NCBI GenBank assembly: GCA_910578665.1
Contig: CAJTQU010000004.1
Location: 1-64,000, forward strand
Reading direction: 5' to 3'
DNA length: 64,000 bases
Source: an uncultured Muribaculaceae bacterium
GTDB lineage: Bacteria > Bacteroidota > Bacteroidia > Bacteroidales > Muribaculaceae
Shown here in pieces: positions 1-8,014 of this stretch. The first letter of the stretch is position 1. Each line of letters starts with the position of its first letter. The notes below the pieces were generated by a model. It had not been told where the DNA came from. It ran no database searches and saw only the letters and a list, made by a program, of their open reading frames with translations. A program made the position numbers and the translations under genes.

Positions 1-14
1 ACACTATCGGCTGA
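1..14 (+). CDS. 3' end of upstream gene, probably etfB (partial)
   Basis: Only the last three codons and a TGA at 12-14 would lie in the window. The assignment rests on context: etfA begins 53 bases later and etfB normally sits just before it. The frame is not proven, because another frame stays open to a TAA at 82-84. Confidence 0.3.
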
Positions 15-67
15 CGGACCACGGTACAAAAACCGTTGTCTGCATCCGACACCAATTCAGAAAAAAC

Positions 68-1096
68 ATGTCAGACCAGAATAATCTTATCGTCTATCTT
101 GAATTTGAAGACGGCAAAGTGGCCGACGTCAGCCTCGAGCTGCTCACCAAAGGCCGTTCACTGGCCACACAGCTCGGAGTGGCTCTCGAGGCAGTAGTGG
201 CCGGCGACAATCTCAAAGGAATCGAAGATCAGGTGTTCCCCTACGGCGTAGACCGCCTGTATAAAGTAGAGGACAAACGTCTGTATCCCTATACGTCGCT
301 CCCCCATTCTGAAATCCTAATCAACCTGTTCCGCGAAATCAAGCCGCAGATCGCTTTCATGGGTGCTACATCCATAGGCCGCGATCTCGGTCCGCGTGTA
401 AGCTCAAGCCTGCATTCCGGCCTCACTGCCGACTGCACATCGCTCGAAATAGGCTCGCACACCGATCCCAAGACCAAGAAGGTGTATGACAACCTTCTGC
501 TCCAGATCCGTCCGGCATTCGGCGGCAACATCGTAGCCACGATCGTCAACCCCGAGTGCCGTCCGCAGATGGCCACAGTACGCGAGGGTGTGATGAAAAA
601 AGAGGTATTCGACCCTGCCTACAAAGGCGAGGTGATCGACCTTGATGTTGAAAAATACACGAAGCCCGAAGATTTCGTGGTGGATATCATAGACCGCCAT
701 GTGGCTAAAAGCAAGGTCAACCTGAAAGGGGCCCCCATCATCGTGGCCGGAGGCTACGGCGTGGGATCAAAAGAAAACTTCGACCTGCTCGGCCAGCTCG
801 CCGAGACACTTGGTGCCGAAGTTGGTGCCAGCCGCGCCGCTGTCGATGCCGGATGGGTGGACCATGACCGCCAGATAGGCCAGACAGGTGTCACTGTACG
901 TCCGAAACTCTACATAGCCTGCGGTATCTCCGGCCAGATACAGCACATTGCCGGCATGCAGGAGTCATCTATCATTATCTCTGTAAACAATGACCCCGGC
1001 GCGCCGATAAACACCATAGCCGACTATGTGATAACCGGCAATATCGAAGATGTGCTCCCCAGGCTCATAAAATATTATAAGAAGAATTCCAAATAA
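68..1096 (+). CDS. etfA: Electron transfer flavoprotein subunit alpha
   Basis: Alpha subunit of the soluble ETF heterodimer, which takes electrons from acyl-CoA dehydrogenases and carries them on FAD. The 342-residue length is typical. The N-terminal ETF domain includes the GATSIGRDLGPRVSS stretch near residues 98-112. The C-terminal FAD domain is marked by PIIVAGGYGVGSKENF near 224 and by GVTVRPKLYIACGISGQIQHIAGMQ in the last quarter, the FAD-binding signature, followed by INTIADYVI. The ATG at 68 gives the usual N-terminus (MSDQNNLIVYLE). It precedes an acyl-CoA dehydrogenase by 15 bases, so the two are almost certainly co-transcribed and form one electron-transfer unit. No odd features. 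Confidence 0.95.
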   Translation: MSDQNNLIVYLEFEDGKVADVSLELLTKGRSLATQLGVALEAVVAGDNLKGIEDQVFPYGVDRLYKVEDKRLYPYTSLPHSEILINLFREIKPQIAFMGATSIGRDLGPRVSSSLHSGLTADCTSLEIGSHTDPKTKKVYDNLLLQIRPAFGGNIVATIVNPECRPQMATVREGVMKKEVFDPAYKGEVIDLDVEKYTKPEDFVVDIIDRHVAKSKVNLKGAPIIVAGGYGVGSKENFDLLGQLAETLGAEVGASRAAVDAGWVDHDRQIGQTGVTVRPKLYIACGISGQIQHIAGMQESSIIISVNNDPGAPINTIADYVITGNIEDVLPRLIKYYKKNSK

Positions 1097-1111
1097 GCAA
1101 CTTATAAAGAA

Positions 1112-2824
1112 ATGGCTAATTTCTATAACGATAACCCCGCTCTCAAACACCACCTCACCCATCCGCTGATGGAGAAGATTGTAGAGCTGAAAGAGAGAAA
1201 CTTCGCCGATGCCGAAAAGTATGACTATGCTCCGGCAGATTTTGCCGATGCCATGGACTCTTACGACAAGGTGCTCGACATCGTGGGCGAGATATGCGGC
1301 GACATTGTCGCTGAAAACGCCGAAGATGTAGACCACGAGGGCGCGTCATGCTCTGACGGCCGCGCGCATTACGCAGCTGCCACAAAGATAAATCTTGATG
1401 CCACACGCAAAGCAGGGCTTATGGGCATGGCTATGCCCCGCCGTTACGGAGGTCTTAACTTCCCTGTTACTCCCTACATAATGGCTGCCGACATGGTGAG
1501 CCGCGCCGATGCCGGGTTTGAAAACCTGTGGGGGCTGCAAGACTGCGCGGAGACCCTTTATGAGTTCGCCGACGAAGACCAGCGCCAGCGCTACATAACA
1601 CGTGTATGCCAGGGCGAGACCATGAGTATGGACCTCACCGAGCCTGACGCCGGTTCCGACCTGCAGAGCGTGATGCTCAAAGCCACACAGAAAGAAGACG
1701 GTTCGTGGGTGCTCAACGGCGTAAAACGCTTTATCACCAACGGCGATGCCGACATACACCTGGTACTCGCCCGTTCCGAAGCCGGCACAAAAGACGGCCG
1801 CGGCCTTTCGATGTTTGTCTATGACAAGCGCAACGGCGGAGTCAACGTGCGCCGCATAGAGAACAAAATGGGTATCAAGGGAAGTCCTACATGCGAACTG
1901 GTATATAAAGACGCTCCCGCCGAGCTGGTGGGCTCACGCAAACTGGGCCTTATAAAATACGTCATGGCTCTCATGAACGGTGCACGTCTGGGTATCGCGG
2001 CACAGAGCGTGGGTATAAGCGAACAGGCTTACCGCGAAGCTCTGGCCTATGCCAAAGACCGCCGCCAGTTTGGCAAAGCCATCATAGAATTCCCTGCCGT
2101 ATTCGAGATACTGGCCATGATGAAAGGCAAACTCGACGCATCACGTTCGCTGCTGTATGAGTGCGCACGTTTTGTGGACATGTATAAGATATATGAAGAC
2201 ATTTCCAAAGAGCGCAAACTCACTCCGGAAGAGCGCAAGGAAATGAAGTATTACTCCAAGCTGGCCGATGCGTTCACTCCGCTGGCCAAAGGGCTGTCAA
2301 GCGAATTCTGCAACCAGAATGCTTATGACTGTATCCAGATACACGGAGGCTCGGGCTTTATGAAAGACTATGCCTGCGAACGCATTTACCGCGACGCGCG
2401 TATCACCTCTATATACGAAGGCACTACCCAGCTGCAGGTTGTGGCTGCGATACGCCACGTCTTCACCGGCACATATCTGAGCCGCATGGAGGAATACAAA
2501 GCCGAACCCTGCGCACCCGAATACGAGGCTGTAAAACGCACTCTGGAGGCTATGAGCAATACATACGCCAAAGCAGTAGAAGCTGTAGACTCTAATAAGG
2601 AAACCGAAGGATATGCCGACTTTATGGCACGCCGTCTGGTAGAGATGGCCGGTTACACCATTATGGGATGGCTGATGCTTGCCGACTGCCAGCGCGACGC
2701 AGCGTTTAAGAACAGCACAAATGTGTTTGTAAACTGGGCCCAGGCCGAGGTTATACGCCATGCTGACTTTATAGCTACTTTCAAACCTGCCGATATAGCG
2801 GTATACAAGCCTGCTGAAGACTAA
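1112..2824 (+). CDS. Acyl-CoA dehydrogenase family protein
   Basis: FAD-dependent dehydrogenase that introduces an alpha-beta double bond into an acyl-CoA and passes electrons to ETF, here encoded just upstream. Acyl-CoA dehydrogenase signatures are visible: MDLTEPDAGSDLQSV near residue 173, KRFITNGDADIHLVLAR near 204, the substrate/FAD segment around AYAKDRRQFGKAI near 311, and IQIHGGSGFMKDYACERIYRDARITSIYEGTTQLQ near 407-440, where the E of YEGT is the usual catalytic-base position. The 570 residues exceed the common 380-residue form. The C-terminal extension of about 120 residues matches the longer AcdA/FadE-like class found with etfBA in Bacteroidetes. The substrate cannot be read from sequence. 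Confidence 0.92.
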   Translation: MANFYNDNPALKHHLTHPLMEKIVELKERNFADAEKYDYAPADFADAMDSYDKVLDIVGEICGDIVAENAEDVDHEGASCSDGRAHYAAATKINLDATRKAGLMGMAMPRRYGGLNFPVTPYIMAADMVSRADAGFENLWGLQDCAETLYEFADEDQRQRYITRVCQGETMSMDLTEPDAGSDLQSVMLKATQKEDGSWVLNGVKRFITNGDADIHLVLARSEAGTKDGRGLSMFVYDKRNGGVNVRRIENKMGIKGSPTCELVYKDAPAELVGSRKLGLIKYVMALMNGARLGIAAQSVGISEQAYREALAYAKDRRQFGKAIIEFPAVFEILAMMKGKLDASRSLLYECARFVDMYKIYEDISKERKLTPEERKEMKYYSKLADAFTPLAKGLSSEFCNQNAYDCIQIHGGSGFMKDYACERIYRDARITSIYEGTTQLQVVAAIRHVFTGTYLSRMEEYKAEPCAPEYEAVKRTLEAMSNTYAKAVEAVDSNKETEGYADFMARRLVEMAGYTIMGWLMLADCQRDAAFKNSTNVFVNWAQAEVIRHADFIATFKPADIAVYKPAED

Positions 2825-2840
2825 TCCAAGCTTTAAATTA

Positions 2841-2915
2841 ACCGTGTGGGCAAAATAACTTTTGCCCACACGGTACTGCATATGCCCGGCCAGGTTGGCC
2901 GGGCATATATTGTTT
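2841..2915 (+). terminator. Two tandem terminator hairpins after the ETF/dehydrogenase operon
   Basis: A 15-bp perfect stem (2841-2855 with 2860-2874, loop TAAC) is followed six bases later by a 12-bp stem (2881-2892 with 2896-2907, loop GGT) and a T-rich run. The convergent DUF3943 gene ends at 2920, so the pair separates opposing transcripts. Confidence 0.8.
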
Positions 2916-2919
2916 TTGA

Positions 2920-4419
2920 TTATAATTTATATACCAGCTGCAACGACTGCGTAAAAGCCGATGAGTTGACATCGGGAAAATCGCGGTACTGCGTCCCCCT
3001 GAAGAAATGGCACAACTGGATACCTAAATACAACTGCTTGTGCAGTCTCATCTGGGCTTTTACCTCGGTTATGCCGAATGTGGCAGCAGACTTATCCCCC
3101 ATTACGTTCAAGGTGCGGCGGTCGGCATCCTCAAGATCTGTCCCCACCGGATATCCTTTCATGGTATAAAGTCTGTACAGCGCGTGTGTGGCCGATACAC
3201 AGAAGCGTTCCTTATCCCACACCACCTGCATGCCACCCTTAACAGAAAAGCCCATAGCCAGATTGTAATTTCTCTCATCCAGATCATAATAATCAGACAA
3301 GATACCTCCGAGCAGTATACCGTTTACATGCAGGTCGGCGTCAAACGTTATATGCGGCGTAATCTTATTGCGATACATGGCACCCACGCCTACCGAAGCC
3401 GGCACACCGAGTTTGTAGGGGCACTTACCCTGCGCTTTGGAAATAGTATCGGAGTCATAATAGTCAAAATCCTGGTATAAACCTATGGAGAGATCATCCT
3501 TGTGATGGTCAAGCAACTCGCGTGCCAGCAGGCGCCCCTGCACATTCAGACGCGAAAGCACCGGCTGACGGGTGATGAAGTTAAGCTGCGCGTGCACAGT
3601 GAAATAATCATACGGTTTAGTCGAGTGAACCTCGAACCGGTCTCCGTACTCCATAGTGAATCCCAAGGTGCCGCCGACCCTGACTCCGTCCATATTATTA
3701 TGGCGGAATTCCATTAGCTTGCATCCTCCTGTCAGCTCTATACCGACATCGGGTGTCCCGAACTGCCGGCCGCTCGTAGCACGGCGCCGCCAGGCATCTC
3801 CGTTAATAATACGGGTGAACCCCCTTATCGGATTTACCAGAAAGACACCAACCTCGCGCGCGGCACGCTCGGCACCTCCCGTGCGGTCGTCAATCATAGT
3901 GTCGCTCACCCTATAAGTCATCTCGCCTATGGCGCTACCACCTATCGGAGTGGCGATTATATCATTGGTAGAAGGATATTCACATTCCATAAAAAGCTCC
4001 CACATGGCGCTACCGCCTATAGCAAACAGGCTCGACTGCCAGAAATTGTAACCATTACTCCGCGCGGCATTATAATACAGATTGCCGTTATACGGATGCA
4101 AAAACATATTTGTACCGAGTTTGTCATTATCCCATATAAAGCCATGCTTAAAATTTTCCTTGATAGAATTAAATGAGATGCGTGCGAAGTCTCCGTTCTG
4201 CACATATCGGTCAAAGGCCCACAGACCGACATTAAATCCGACCACGGTACCGGCTGCCTGCCAGAAACGCTTACGGCCGTAATAAGCAAGGTCCGCGCTG
4301 TCCGGAGGTGCCTGCGTGCCTATATCAAGCTTTATAGGCATCTGGGCGCGCAGTCCGGCCACATTCGCGACAAGACACAGCACTGTCAGTATAGTCAATA
4401 TAAGAGAGCGGTTTTTCAC
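2920..4419 (-). CDS. DUF3943 domain-containing outer-membrane-type protein
   Basis: A secreted or outer-membrane protein of unknown function. The N-terminus (MKNRSLILTILTVLCLVANVAGLRAQ) is a typical signal peptide. The DUF3943 hallmark is seen in the middle: an AIGGSAMWELFMECEYPSTND stretch near residue 135, a TPIGGSAIGEMTYR segment, then NPIRGFTRIINGD near 197. The C-terminal half alternates short beta-like stretches and ends in LQLVYKL, as in outer-membrane barrels. The start codon is GTG (reverse of CAC at 4417-4419); no better start precedes the signal peptide. It lies 72 bases downstream of the TPR gene and may share its transcript. Family function is unknown; a porin-like or lipid-modifying role would be guesswork. 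Confidence 0.82.
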   Translation of the reverse strand: MKNRSLILTILTVLCLVANVAGLRAQMPIKLDIGTQAPPDSADLAYYGRKRFWQAAGTVVGFNVGLWAFDRYVQNGDFARISFNSIKENFKHGFIWDNDKLGTNMFLHPYNGNLYYNAARSNGYNFWQSSLFAIGGSAMWELFMECEYPSTNDIIATPIGGSAIGEMTYRVSDTMIDDRTGGAERAAREVGVFLVNPIRGFTRIINGDAWRRRATSGRQFGTPDVGIELTGGCKLMEFRHNNMDGVRVGGTLGFTMEYGDRFEVHSTKPYDYFTVHAQLNFITRQPVLSRLNVQGRLLARELLDHHKDDLSIGLYQDFDYYDSDTISKAQGKCPYKLGVPASVGVGAMYRNKITPHITFDADLHVNGILLGGILSDYYDLDERNYNLAMGFSVKGGMQVVWDKERFCVSATHALYRLYTMKGYPVGTDLEDADRRTLNVMGDKSAATFGITEVKAQMRLHKQLYLGIQLCHFFRGTQYRDFPDVNSSAFTQSLQLVYKL

Positions 4420-4491
4420 GTTAAATCAAGAGAATGTTTTAGTATAAAACATCTCTTTGGGCAGCGAGGTTCACACTCGGCGTATATACCG

Positions 4492-6549
4492 CTATTTCAG
4501 GCGTTTAAGCAAATTATAAGCCGGCACTACGCCAAGTTCGCCCGCTTTGCTTATGTCCGCCACGCCGCGCGCTTTGTCACCCATGCTCAGATAAGCCAGG
4601 CCGCGGTTATAATAAGCTTCGCCAAAATCCGCATTACGCTGCAAAGCTTGCGTGAAACATTTCACGGCCTCCTGCATATTGCCGGCATTATACAGTACAA
4701 AACCTTTGTTATGCCACGCGTAAATAATGTTAGGATCCAGCTCCAGCACCTTGTCCAGATCTGCCAGTATAGCCTCATAAGCGGCCCTCTCGCCGGCTAC
4801 AGGTAAAAGTCCTGTGCCGGCGCCTTCGGAACGCACTGTCTCCATCAACGCATGGCGCACATAGGCCCTCTGCAGCAAAGCCGACACAAAATCAGGATTT
4901 GCCGTAACAGCCTTGTCCAGGTCAGAGAGTGCGGCCTCATAATTTTTAAGAGAACAATAAGCCACGCCCCTGGCCAGATAGTCCACAGGACGCATGCTGC
5001 CTTCCATCCCGGCAAAGCCCTCGGCGTAGGCAAATAAGGACACGGCTTCTTCCGAAGTAAGGCTATATGCCGGATGTGGCGACAGATACAGGGGGGCAGA
5101 CACCCAATGTTCGCGGTTTATCTCTGCCAACTCCCTGAAATAATTATATGACGGACGTAATTCGTTGACCGGTTCTACAAATGTCAGAGCGTAAAAGCCC
5201 TCAGGCTCCACTCTTGCATCCACATCCTGCACACGGCCTTTGAGCTTGTCACCAAAAGCCGGGGCGGTTTCATCTTTCTGCGATATTGTAACCAGACGGG
5301 TGAACGCGTCCATAACCTCTTCCACACTTTCCTCGTCTCCGTACTCTCGTTTCTGCGCCGAATTAGCGCGCTCGTCACTGCGGCCTCGCTGTATGGTCGG
5401 ACGGTCCAGCTGGAACTTACGAGGATTGTCGGTATACTTGCTTATCAGGTCATTTGCCTTAAAAAACATGTCTGTATAAGCTTTCTGGTTCCCCATATCC
5501 TGATATGCCCTGGCCATAGCGTAATAAATGGGATAAAAACGCGGATAGCGTCTCGCTATCACCTGGAAGTCGGCAAGAGCTGCTCTGGGATTATCCAATT
5601 CCAGATTTACCAGTCCGCGGTTATAGCGCGTGGCAAAATCCTCCGGATCCCATTCCAGTATTTTAGTGAAATCGGTACGCGCGCCGTCCAGATCCTGGAC
5701 CTGGAAACGCAACAACGCGCGATTATAGCGCGCCGGACGATTTTCCGGATCAAGAGCCAGCGCATAATCATAGTCGCTCATCGCTCCAGTCCAGTCATCG
5801 GCATTATAGCGCGCATAGGCACGGTTGACATATAAATCCCCCTCACGTGGCGACAATATGAGAGCCTTGTCCATATCGGCGCATGCCTGCGCCCAGTCGG
5901 CACGTTTCATGCTTATCTCAGCCCTCATAAGAAACGGGGCCAGTTCATTGGCACCAAGTTGTAAAGCGTGGCTTATATCGCCGAGAGCCGCCGTAGTGTC
6001 CGCCGTCATAAGATGCATCTGCGCGCGCGCCGTATAGCCCTCGGTGAAACGAGGATTGTACCGAAGCATGAGTGAAAACGTAGAGTCAGCTTCCGCATAC
6101 CGCTCCAACTGGCTTAGCGCTATCCCCTTATAATACATAAAATACTTATCTTGCGGCGAATAGCGCAACCCGGTATCAAAGTCTCCCACCGCCAGCGAAT
6201 CCCGGCCCAGACGCATTCGGGCAAAGCCGCGCACCCTGTAAGGCTCCACCTTATAGGCATTGCGCTCTATAGCCATCGTACAGTCAGCCTCGGCACCACG
6301 GTAATCCTCAAGCATAAGTTTGGCCAATCCCCGGTAATAATAGGGATCGGCCATATAGGGTTTGGCCTTGGCGGCCTGGTTGAAATACTGTATGGACAAC
6401 ACATAATCATCCATAGCCAGCACGTTACGGCCAATGTTAAGCACCTGCTCGGCACTAACCTGGCCATACGCCGAAAGCGATGGTAAAGCGGCTCCTGCCA
6501 GCGGAAGCGCTGCCAGAAGTCTGCTGATTATGCGGACGTAAGATTTCAC
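4492..6549 (-). CDS. Secreted tetratricopeptide-repeat protein
   Basis: A 685-residue protein with a signal peptide (about 1-29) and many TPR units, so it is probably a periplasmic or surface scaffold for protein contacts. The first repeat block runs about 30-365, with classic units such as YYYRGLAKLMLEDYRGAEADC and RYNRALLRFQVQDLDGARTDF. A linker of about 140 residues without TPRs (about 370-515, charged, with RPTIQRGRSDERANSAQKRE) follows. A second block runs about 520-680 and includes AWHNKGFVLYNAGNMQEAVK. The start codon is GTG at 6549-6547; the signal peptide needs a start here and no ATG lies nearby. A -7-type box at 6555-6562 sits just upstream, so the mRNA leader may be almost absent. 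No enzymatic domain is seen. Confidence 0.85.
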   Translation of the reverse strand: MKSYVRIISRLLAALPLAGAALPSLSAYGQVSAEQVLNIGRNVLAMDDYVLSIQYFNQAAKAKPYMADPYYYRGLAKLMLEDYRGAEADCTMAIERNAYKVEPYRVRGFARMRLGRDSLAVGDFDTGLRYSPQDKYFMYYKGIALSQLERYAEADSTFSLMLRYNPRFTEGYTARAQMHLMTADTTAALGDISHALQLGANELAPFLMRAEISMKRADWAQACADMDKALILSPREGDLYVNRAYARYNADDWTGAMSDYDYALALDPENRPARYNRALLRFQVQDLDGARTDFTKILEWDPEDFATRYNRGLVNLELDNPRAALADFQVIARRYPRFYPIYYAMARAYQDMGNQKAYTDMFFKANDLISKYTDNPRKFQLDRPTIQRGRSDERANSAQKREYGDEESVEEVMDAFTRLVTISQKDETAPAFGDKLKGRVQDVDARVEPEGFYALTFVEPVNELRPSYNYFRELAEINREHWVSAPLYLSPHPAYSLTSEEAVSLFAYAEGFAGMEGSMRPVDYLARGVAYCSLKNYEAALSDLDKAVTANPDFVSALLQRAYVRHALMETVRSEGAGTGLLPVAGERAAYEAILADLDKVLELDPNIIYAWHNKGFVLYNAGNMQEAVKCFTQALQRNADFGEAYYNRGLAYLSMGDKARGVADISKAGELGVVPAYNLLKRLK

Positions 6550-6554
6550 GTTCG

Positions 6555-6562
6555 CAAAATTA
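6555..6562 (-). promoter_or_regulatory. Bacteroidetes -7 box upstream of the TPR gene
   Basis: Read on the minus strand this is TAATTTTG, a full match to TAnnTTTG, ending 5 bases before the GTG start. No clear -33 TTG lies 19-21 bases upstream, so it is a weaker call. Confidence 0.45.
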
Positions 6563-6625
6563 GCAAATTCTTCCTACCTATCAGCCCACTTTGTTTTTTT
6601 TAACGTTTCGGCGGCTGGCACTCTG

Positions 6626-7207
6626 TCATGCCTCGTAACGGCGTTCGATTATGTCCCAGTCAATTATGTCCCAGAGGGCATGCAAATAAGAGGCTCTCAT
6701 ATTTTGATAATCAAGATAATATGCATGCTCCCACACATCAAAGGTCAGTATCGGCTTCAGGCCCTGGCGCAGCGGATTGTCAGCATTCTGTCCCTGAGTA
6801 AGAAACAGCTTGCCATCCTCATCGGTAGACAGCCATACCCAGCCAGAGCCAAACAGCGAGGCGCCGGCTTCCTCCATGCGCTTTTTAAAATCATCAAAAC
6901 TACCGAAAGTCTCATCTATCTTCTCACGGAGACGGCCCTCAGGCTCACGCCTTCCCGAAGGTGAAAACTGGAAGAAATAAAAAATATGGTTCCAGGTCTG
7001 GGATGCATTATTGAACAAGGCTCCGTCTACCGTGCGTATGATATCCTCCAGCGGCATATCGGCATACTCGGTATCCTCTACAAGTTTGTTAAGATTCGCG
7101 ATATAAGTCGCCTCGTGGCGTCCGTAATGAAAATCTACTGTCTCCTGGCTTATGGCCGGAGCCAGAGCGTCGGGAGCATAAGGAAGTCGTGGTTGTGTAA
7201 ATCGCAT
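6626..7207 (-). CDS. sodB: Superoxide dismutase, Fe-type (possibly cambialistic)
   Basis: Converts superoxide to hydrogen peroxide and oxygen in the cytoplasm. All four metal ligands are present: H27 (FHYGRH), H74 (WNHIFYFF), D157 and H161 (DVWEHAYY), the same as the E. coli SodB positions plus one. The second-shell Gln lies in the Fe-type position (NNASQTWNH, Q70), and A142 replaces the Gln used by Mn enzymes. Single Fe/Mn-cambialistic enzymes of this kind are known from Bacteroides fragilis and Porphyromonas, so metal choice cannot be fixed from sequence. The length (193 aa) is normal. A TAATTTTG box ends only 5 bases upstream of the ATG. The gene stands alone, between the TPR gene and the ThiE-like gene. 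Confidence 0.96.
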   Translation of the reverse strand: MRFTQPRLPYAPDALAPAISQETVDFHYGRHEATYIANLNKLVEDTEYADMPLEDIIRTVDGALFNNASQTWNHIFYFFQFSPSGRREPEGRLREKIDETFGSFDDFKKRMEEAGASLFGSGWVWLSTDEDGKLFLTQGQNADNPLRQGLKPILTFDVWEHAYYLDYQNMRASYLHALWDIIDWDIIERRYEA

Positions 7208-7212
7208 AGTTA

Positions 7213-7220
7213 CAAAATTA
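7213..7220 (-). promoter_or_regulatory. -7 box of the sodB promoter
   Basis: TAATTTTG on the minus strand, ending 5 bases before the sodB ATG at 7207. This predicts transcription starting at or within a few bases of the start codon. The -33 element is not obvious. Confidence 0.5.
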
Positions 7221-7254
7221 AGAATGATATGTTAAACGTATAATGACGCGGAGC

Positions 7255-7854
7255 CTACAGGGCATCCGCCAATTTCTTCATCTCACTTACAGCCTGGCAC
7301 AGCGATTCAGCTCCGCAGGCTACCGAGGCGTCTATAGCCACAGCATTCGCGCCGGCACCGGCTATGGCAGATATATTTCCGGCATTTATATTTCCGGCGG
7401 CCACCAACGGTGTCTCAACATCTTTTTCCGCTAGATACCCGGCTATCTCCCCCAATAAACCGAGGGATTCATCGCCGGCCATATGGGCTACCAGATAGTC
7501 AATGTCATATCCGCGCAGGCTCTCGGCATCCGCCCGGCATGACACATCCACACCTATTATGGGCCATGCCTCGAGTGCCACCCTCGCGGCACTGGCCGGA
7601 CGCGACACATCATACAGGTGGACGCCGTCGGCTTTAAGTTCTTTGGCTGCTTCGAGACGGTCAGCCAGTATAAGCACGCAGTTTTTCTCTGCAAGCTCGG
7701 AGCGCAGACTGTCTAAGATGGATGCCAAAACATCATCCGGCACTGATTCCGCAGCCTTTATCTCAAGCCACACTATTCCGGCATCAAGAGCGGCACGCGC
7801 CTGAGCCATTATGTCCTCTTCTGTCTCACCCTTTATGATGTATTGCAGCAGCAT
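7255..7854 (-). CDS. Thiamine-phosphate-synthase-like (ThiE/TenI fold) protein
   Basis: A 199-residue TIM-barrel protein of the ThiE/TenI family, whose founding member joins the thiazole and pyrimidine halves of thiamine. Visible family motifs are VLILADRLEAAKELKADGVHL near residues 60-80, then a late-barrel phosphate-binding-like segment, PLVAAGNINAGNISAIAGAGANAVAIDASV. The usual GVHLGQ-D-P motif reads GVHLYDVSRP here, and the region that should hold the pyrophosphate-binding Lys and Ser/Thr residues is poorly conserved. No other thiamine gene is nearby. It may be a TenI-like or repurposed paralogue rather than a working ThiE. It lies 47 bases upstream of sodB in the same direction. Confidence 0.7.
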   Translation of the reverse strand: MLLQYIIKGETEEDIMAQARAALDAGIVWLEIKAAESVPDDVLASILDSLRSELAEKNCVLILADRLEAAKELKADGVHLYDVSRPASAARVALEAWPIIGVDVSCRADAESLRGYDIDYLVAHMAGDESLGLLGEIAGYLAEKDVETPLVAAGNINAGNISAIAGAGANAVAIDASVACGAESLCQAVSEMKKLADAL

Positions 7855-8000
7855 AAATCATTATTTAATTCTACAAAATAACTAGAGGCATACGGACGGT
7901 CTGTATCCATATTCCTATTCCTACAACGTGATTCGCAAGCCTATAGTTTTTCGAGCTGCAAAAAAATATCGCCACAGCATGGTTAATGCGCGATAATTAG

Positions 8001-8008
8001 TAATTTTG
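8001..8008 (+). promoter_or_regulatory. -7 box upstream of the umuC-type gene
   Basis: TAATTTTG, a full match to TAnnTTTG. A start about 6-8 bases downstream would fall on the GTG at 8015. No convincing -33 TTG is present. Confidence 0.5.
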
Positions 8009-8014
8009 CATACC

